Assembly: GCA_963731625.1 (NCBI GenBank)
Contig: CAVSWH010000004.1
Coordinates: 744,001 to 808,000 of the forward strand
Direction: 5' to 3'
Length of the DNA: 64,000 bases
From: PALSA-555 sp963731625
GTDB lineage: Bacteria; Actinomycetota; Acidimicrobiia; IMCC26256; PALSA-555
A model generated the notes under the pieces. The model did not search any database, had not been told where the DNA came from, and was given only the letters and a program-made list of their open reading frames with translations. The number at the start of each line of letters is the position of its first letter. The stretch's first letter is position 1. Of this stretch, positions 61,468-64,000 are shown piece by piece. Position numbers and translations under genes: made by a program.

Positions 61468-62538
61468 GTGGCCCGACCCGACGTCCTCACGCACGCCGAG
61501 ACCCAGCTCGTCGACCGGCGCGAGCCGCTGCGCCGAGAGCAGGTGGCGGCGGTCGCCGGGCTGCCGCTCGACGCGCTCCCTGACCTCGTGGCGCTCGCGC
61601 ATCGCGTGCGGCTCGCCTATTGCGGCCCGGCGGTCGAGCTGGAGAGTCTCCTCAACGCGAAGTCGGGCGCCTGTCCCGAGGACTGCGCCTTCTGCTCGCA
61701 GTCGGCCCGGTTCCACACCGACGTCGACGTCTATGCCTTCCTCGACCTCGACGAGGTGCTGGCGGCGGCGCACGCGACCCGCGCCACGGGCGCGACGCAG
61801 TTCTGCCTCGTCGTCGCGGTCCGCAACCCCGAGGAGCGCCTGCTCGCCAGGGTGCTGGAGGCCGTGGACGCCGTCCACGAGGAGACGGGGCTCGAGGTCG
61901 CGTGCTCGCTCGGGCTGCTGAGCGACGAGCAGGCACGCCGGCTCGCCGACGCGGGCGTGCACCGGTACAACCACAACCTCGAGACGTGCCGGGCGGTGTT
62001 CCCGCGAATCTGCACGACCCACACCTACGACGACCGGGTCCAGACCGCGCGCCGCGCGACGGCGGCCGGGATGGAGCTGTGCTGCGGTGGGATCCTCGGC
62101 CTCGGCGAGACGCTCGACCAGCGCGTCGACTTCGCGTTCGAGCTCGCGAACCTCGAGCCGTGCGAGGTCCCGATCAACTTCTTGGACCCGCGTCCGGGCA
62201 CGCCGCTCGCCGACGAGACCCTGCTGTCACCGCGCGAGGCGCTGCAGGCGATCGCCCTGTTCCGGCTCGTGCTGCCCTCGGCCTGGCTGCGGCTCGCTGG
62301 CGGCCGGGAGCGGGTGCTCGGCGAGCTCCAGGCGATGGGCGTGCTCGCCGGGGCCAACGCCCTGATCGTCGGGAACTACCTCACGACGGCGGGCCGCGCC
62401 CCCGACGAGGACCTGGCCCTCCTCGACGCGCTGGGCATGCCGGTCGCCGATGGCCCCGGCGAGGGCCGGTTCGTCGTCGACGGGGCCGGCGCGCACGCAC
62501 GACCGGCGCGTGCCTCGATCCCGATCCGCGTCGACTGA
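61468..62538 (+). CDS. bioB: Biotin synthase
   Basis: A 356-residue radical-SAM enzyme that inserts sulfur into dethiobiotin. The radical-SAM cluster motif is CPEDCAFCSQS (about residue 67). Further BioB landmarks are YNHNLETCRAVFPRICTTHT, CCGGILGLGET, VPINFLDPRPGTPL and the Arg-containing RLAGGRE, which contacts the auxiliary cluster in the family. GTG 61468 lies about 70 bases from the divergent rnpB 5' end. No other bio gene is in view. Confidence 0.92.
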   Translation: MARPDVLTHAETQLVDRREPLRREQVAAVAGLPLDALPDLVALAHRVRLAYCGPAVELESLLNAKSGACPEDCAFCSQSARFHTDVDVYAFLDLDEVLAAAHATRATGATQFCLVVAVRNPEERLLARVLEAVDAVHEETGLEVACSLGLLSDEQARRLADAGVHRYNHNLETCRAVFPRICTTHTYDDRVQTARRATAAGMELCCGGILGLGETLDQRVDFAFELANLEPCEVPINFLDPRPGTPLADETLLSPREALQAIALFRLVLPSAWLRLAGGRERVLGELQAMGVLAGANALIVGNYLTTAGRAPDEDLALLDALGMPVADGPGEGRFVVDGAGAHARPARASIPIRVD

Positions 62539-62542
62539 CTCG

Positions 62543-63124
62543 TCAGGCGCGGTGCGCCGTCTCGTTGAAGGTCACGAGCACCGGGCCCGTCGGGCCCGGC
62601 CCGAGGCGCGAGATCGACGCGAGATCAAGGCGGAGCCGCCAGGCGAGCTCGTCGGGGAGACCGAGCGCACAGAGGATGATCGCCTTGATGGGTGAAACGT
62701 GGCTGACCGCGATCACCGTCTGGTCCTGATCGAGCAGCTCTGTCCCGCACGGCGCGATGCGTTCGCGTAACGCGGCGAGGCTCTCCCCGCCGGGCGGCGC
62801 GAAGGTCGGGTCGGCGCGCCAGCGCGCCGCGACGTCGGCGGGGAGCTCGGCGAGCGGGCGCTCGTCCCACTCGCCGTAGTCGAGCTCGATGAGCCGCGGG
62901 TCGACGATCGGCGTCGTCCGCGTCGCCTCACCGATCGCCGCGGCGGTCTGCCGGGCGCGCGTGAGCGGGCTCGTCACCAGACGCGGCGCGTCGATGGCCG
63001 CGAGCGCGTCGGCGAGCGCCGCGGCCTGTCGGATGCCGCGGGCGGTGAGCGGCGGGTCGGCCCGCCCGAGCAGCAGCCCGCTCCGGTTGGCCTCGGTCTC
63101 GCCGTGGCGGACGAGCACGATCAC
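62543..63124 (-). CDS. Histidine phosphatase family protein (phosphoglycerate-mutase-like)
   Basis: A 193-residue phosphatase. The catalytic His is in VRHGETEANRSG near the N-terminus, SPLTRARQTAAAIG carries the second Arg, ELDYGEWDERP the Glu, and VIAVSHVSPIKAII the final His. In Mycobacterium a similar domain is fused to RNase H (Rv2228c); here the RNase H gene lies two genes upstream on the same strand. GTG 63124 overlaps the stop of the membrane-protein gene (GTGA). Confidence 0.9.
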   Translation of the reverse strand: MIVLVRHGETEANRSGLLLGRADPPLTARGIRQAAALADALAAIDAPRLVTSPLTRARQTAAAIGEATRTTPIVDPRLIELDYGEWDERPLAELPADVAARWRADPTFAPPGGESLAALRERIAPCGTELLDQDQTVIAVSHVSPIKAIILCALGLPDELAWRLRLDLASISRLGPGPTGPVLVTFNETAHRA

Positions 63125-63597
63125 GCCGGGCTCTCCCGCAGGCGTCCCGACCGCCAGAACTCGCGGCGGGCGTCCGGCAGGTAGAGGTCGTACTGCCCGA
63201 CGATCCACCACCAGCCGACCAGGCCCACGAGCTCCTCGATCAGCACGACCCACCACGGAGGCAGGAGGCCGACAGAGCCGAAGCCACCGAGGAACGGCCA
63301 GAGGAACACGTGGTCCTGGGTGAACGCGCCGGATAGGACGAGGCCGACGAAGACGCCGATCGGGATGCAGAGCAGGCGGCGGCGGAGCAGCCGTGACCGG
63401 CCGGCGGTCGCGACCATCACCGCCGTGAAGAGTGCCACGGCGAGCAGGAGGGTGTGCCCGACGGCGCGGTGCCCGACGGGGAGGTCGAGGAGCAGCGGCA
63501 CCATCGCACCGAGCGCGACGAGGCGGTAGTCCAGGCCGCTGCTGCGAAACACGTTCGCGACGAAGAGGATCGACAGCGCCGTGTACCAGAGCAGCAC
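63121..63597 (-). CDS. Membrane protein, unknown function
   Basis: A 158-residue membrane protein with five or so spans (about 2-20, 25-42, 45-65, 75-90, 115-135) and a soluble C-terminal tail (YDLYLPDARREFWRSGRLRE). I recognise no family. It sits between RNase H and the histidine phosphatase, overlapping the latter by 4 bases and starting 3 bases after the former, so the three are one coupled operon. Confidence 0.7.
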   Translation of the reverse strand: MLLWYTALSILFVANVFRSSGLDYRLVALGAMVPLLLDLPVGHRAVGHTLLLAVALFTAVMVATAGRSRLLRRRLLCIPIGVFVGLVLSGAFTQDHVFLWPFLGGFGSVGLLPPWWVVLIEELVGLVGWWWIVGQYDLYLPDARREFWRSGRLRESPA

Positions 63598-63600
63598 GGG

Positions 63601-64000
63601 TCACGCCTGGTCGAGCGCGGCATTCACGAGCAGGTCGGCGTCGGTGTTGTCCTCGCGGGGCACGTGGGCGAGGTCGACGACCTCGTAGCCGGCGAGGAGG
63701 GCCCGGGCCTGCTCGAAGAGCAGCCGCAGGTGCGGCTGCTTGACCCGCCAGGCGCCCTGCAGCTGGCGGATCACGAGCATCGAATCGCAGCGGACCCTGA
63801 TCGTGCGGGCCGCATAGGCGCGGGCCGCCTCGAGGGCGGCGATCACCGCGCGGTACTCGGCGACGTTGTTGGTGGTCACGCCGATGCGCTCGCTCACCGT
63901 CGCGAGCCGCGTCGGCGGGTCCGTCGTCGGGTCGAGCACGACCGCACCGATCGCCGCCGGCCCCGGATTGCCGCGGGCGCCCCCGTCGCTGTAGATGAGC
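63601..64000 (-). CDS. RNase HI family protein (partial, 5' end beyond window)
   Basis: About 133 codons of an RNase H-fold protein that should cut RNA in RNA-DNA hybrids. The visible catalytic set is YSDGGARGNPG (Asp, near the window edge), TTNNVAEYRAVIAALEAA (Glu), RVRCDSMLVIRQLQG (Asp) and HVPREDNTDADLLVN (final Asp). The protein begins just beyond the right edge. It corresponds to the RNase H half of the mycobacterial RNase H-phosphatase fusion. Confidence 0.9.
   Translation of the reverse strand, partial: LIYSDGGARGNPGPAAIGAVVLDPTTDPPTRLATVSERIGVTTNNVAEYRAVIAALEAARAYAARTIRVRCDSMLVIRQLQGAWRVKQPHLRLLFEQARALLAGYEVVDLAHVPREDNTDADLLVNAALDQA

Overview
This is a high-GC chromosomal segment from an actinobacterium, possibly of the Acidimicrobiia type. 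The evidence for that assignment is a WhiB-family regulator, an actinobacterial LexA box, a luciferase-like (F420-type) oxidoreductase, many acyl-CoA dehydrogenases and CoA-transferases, frequent GTG starts and 4-bp start/stop overlaps. It is an inference; no rRNA or species marker is present. The first 50 kb and the last 3 kb look like ordinary, tightly packed chromosome.

Layout: 0-3 kb, a carbohydrate ABC transporter (ATPase and two permeases, left edge cut). 3-12.5 kb, CoA-thioester metabolism: a fused CoA-transferase, two acyl-CoA dehydrogenases, a thiolase and a one-gene EtfB-EtfA fusion, with an LLM oxidoreductase and an aldose epimerase. 12.46-13.49 kb, a complete IS481-type insertion sequence sitting exactly in the overlapping stop codons of two convergent genes. 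13.5-22 kb, DoxX, an amidohydrolase, small zinc-ribbon proteins, a DEDD-exonuclease/UvrC-like repair protein behind a LexA box, trpD, a third acyl-CoA dehydrogenase and whiB. 22-33 kb, a membrane glycosyltransferase, a PAP2 protein, a pentapeptide-repeat lipoprotein, a CaiB-type CoA-transferase, a four-PAS GGDEF-EAL protein and an ABC transporter with a duplicated permease. 33-49 kb, mixed metabolic, transport and secreted genes, including two MarR regulators each facing a divergent target across a palindrome.

49.5-61.0 kb is the accessory region. Three 27-bp copies of the 3' end of the RNase P RNA gene occur at 50109, 50909 and 61017; the last is the end of the intact rnpB gene itself. Between the first two lies an intact VapBC toxin-antitoxin pair with its own operator. 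Between the last two lies a block of about 10 kb of surface-related genes: arylsulfotransferase, acyltransferase, LCP protein and secreted proteins, plus a methyltransferase. Almost all recognisable genes in that block carry single-base indels, premature stops or truncations. Toxin-antitoxin genes lying against the first and last copies are cut off at their 5' ends close to the repeat. I read this as the decayed remains of elements that integrated repeatedly at the 3' end of rnpB. No integrase is recognisable.

After rnpB the chromosome resumes with bioB, a histidine phosphatase, a membrane protein and an RNase H gene cut by the right edge. Two isolated frameshifts also occur outside the accessory block (in the CaiB-type gene and a thiamine-binding-protein gene), so some sequencing error cannot be excluded.
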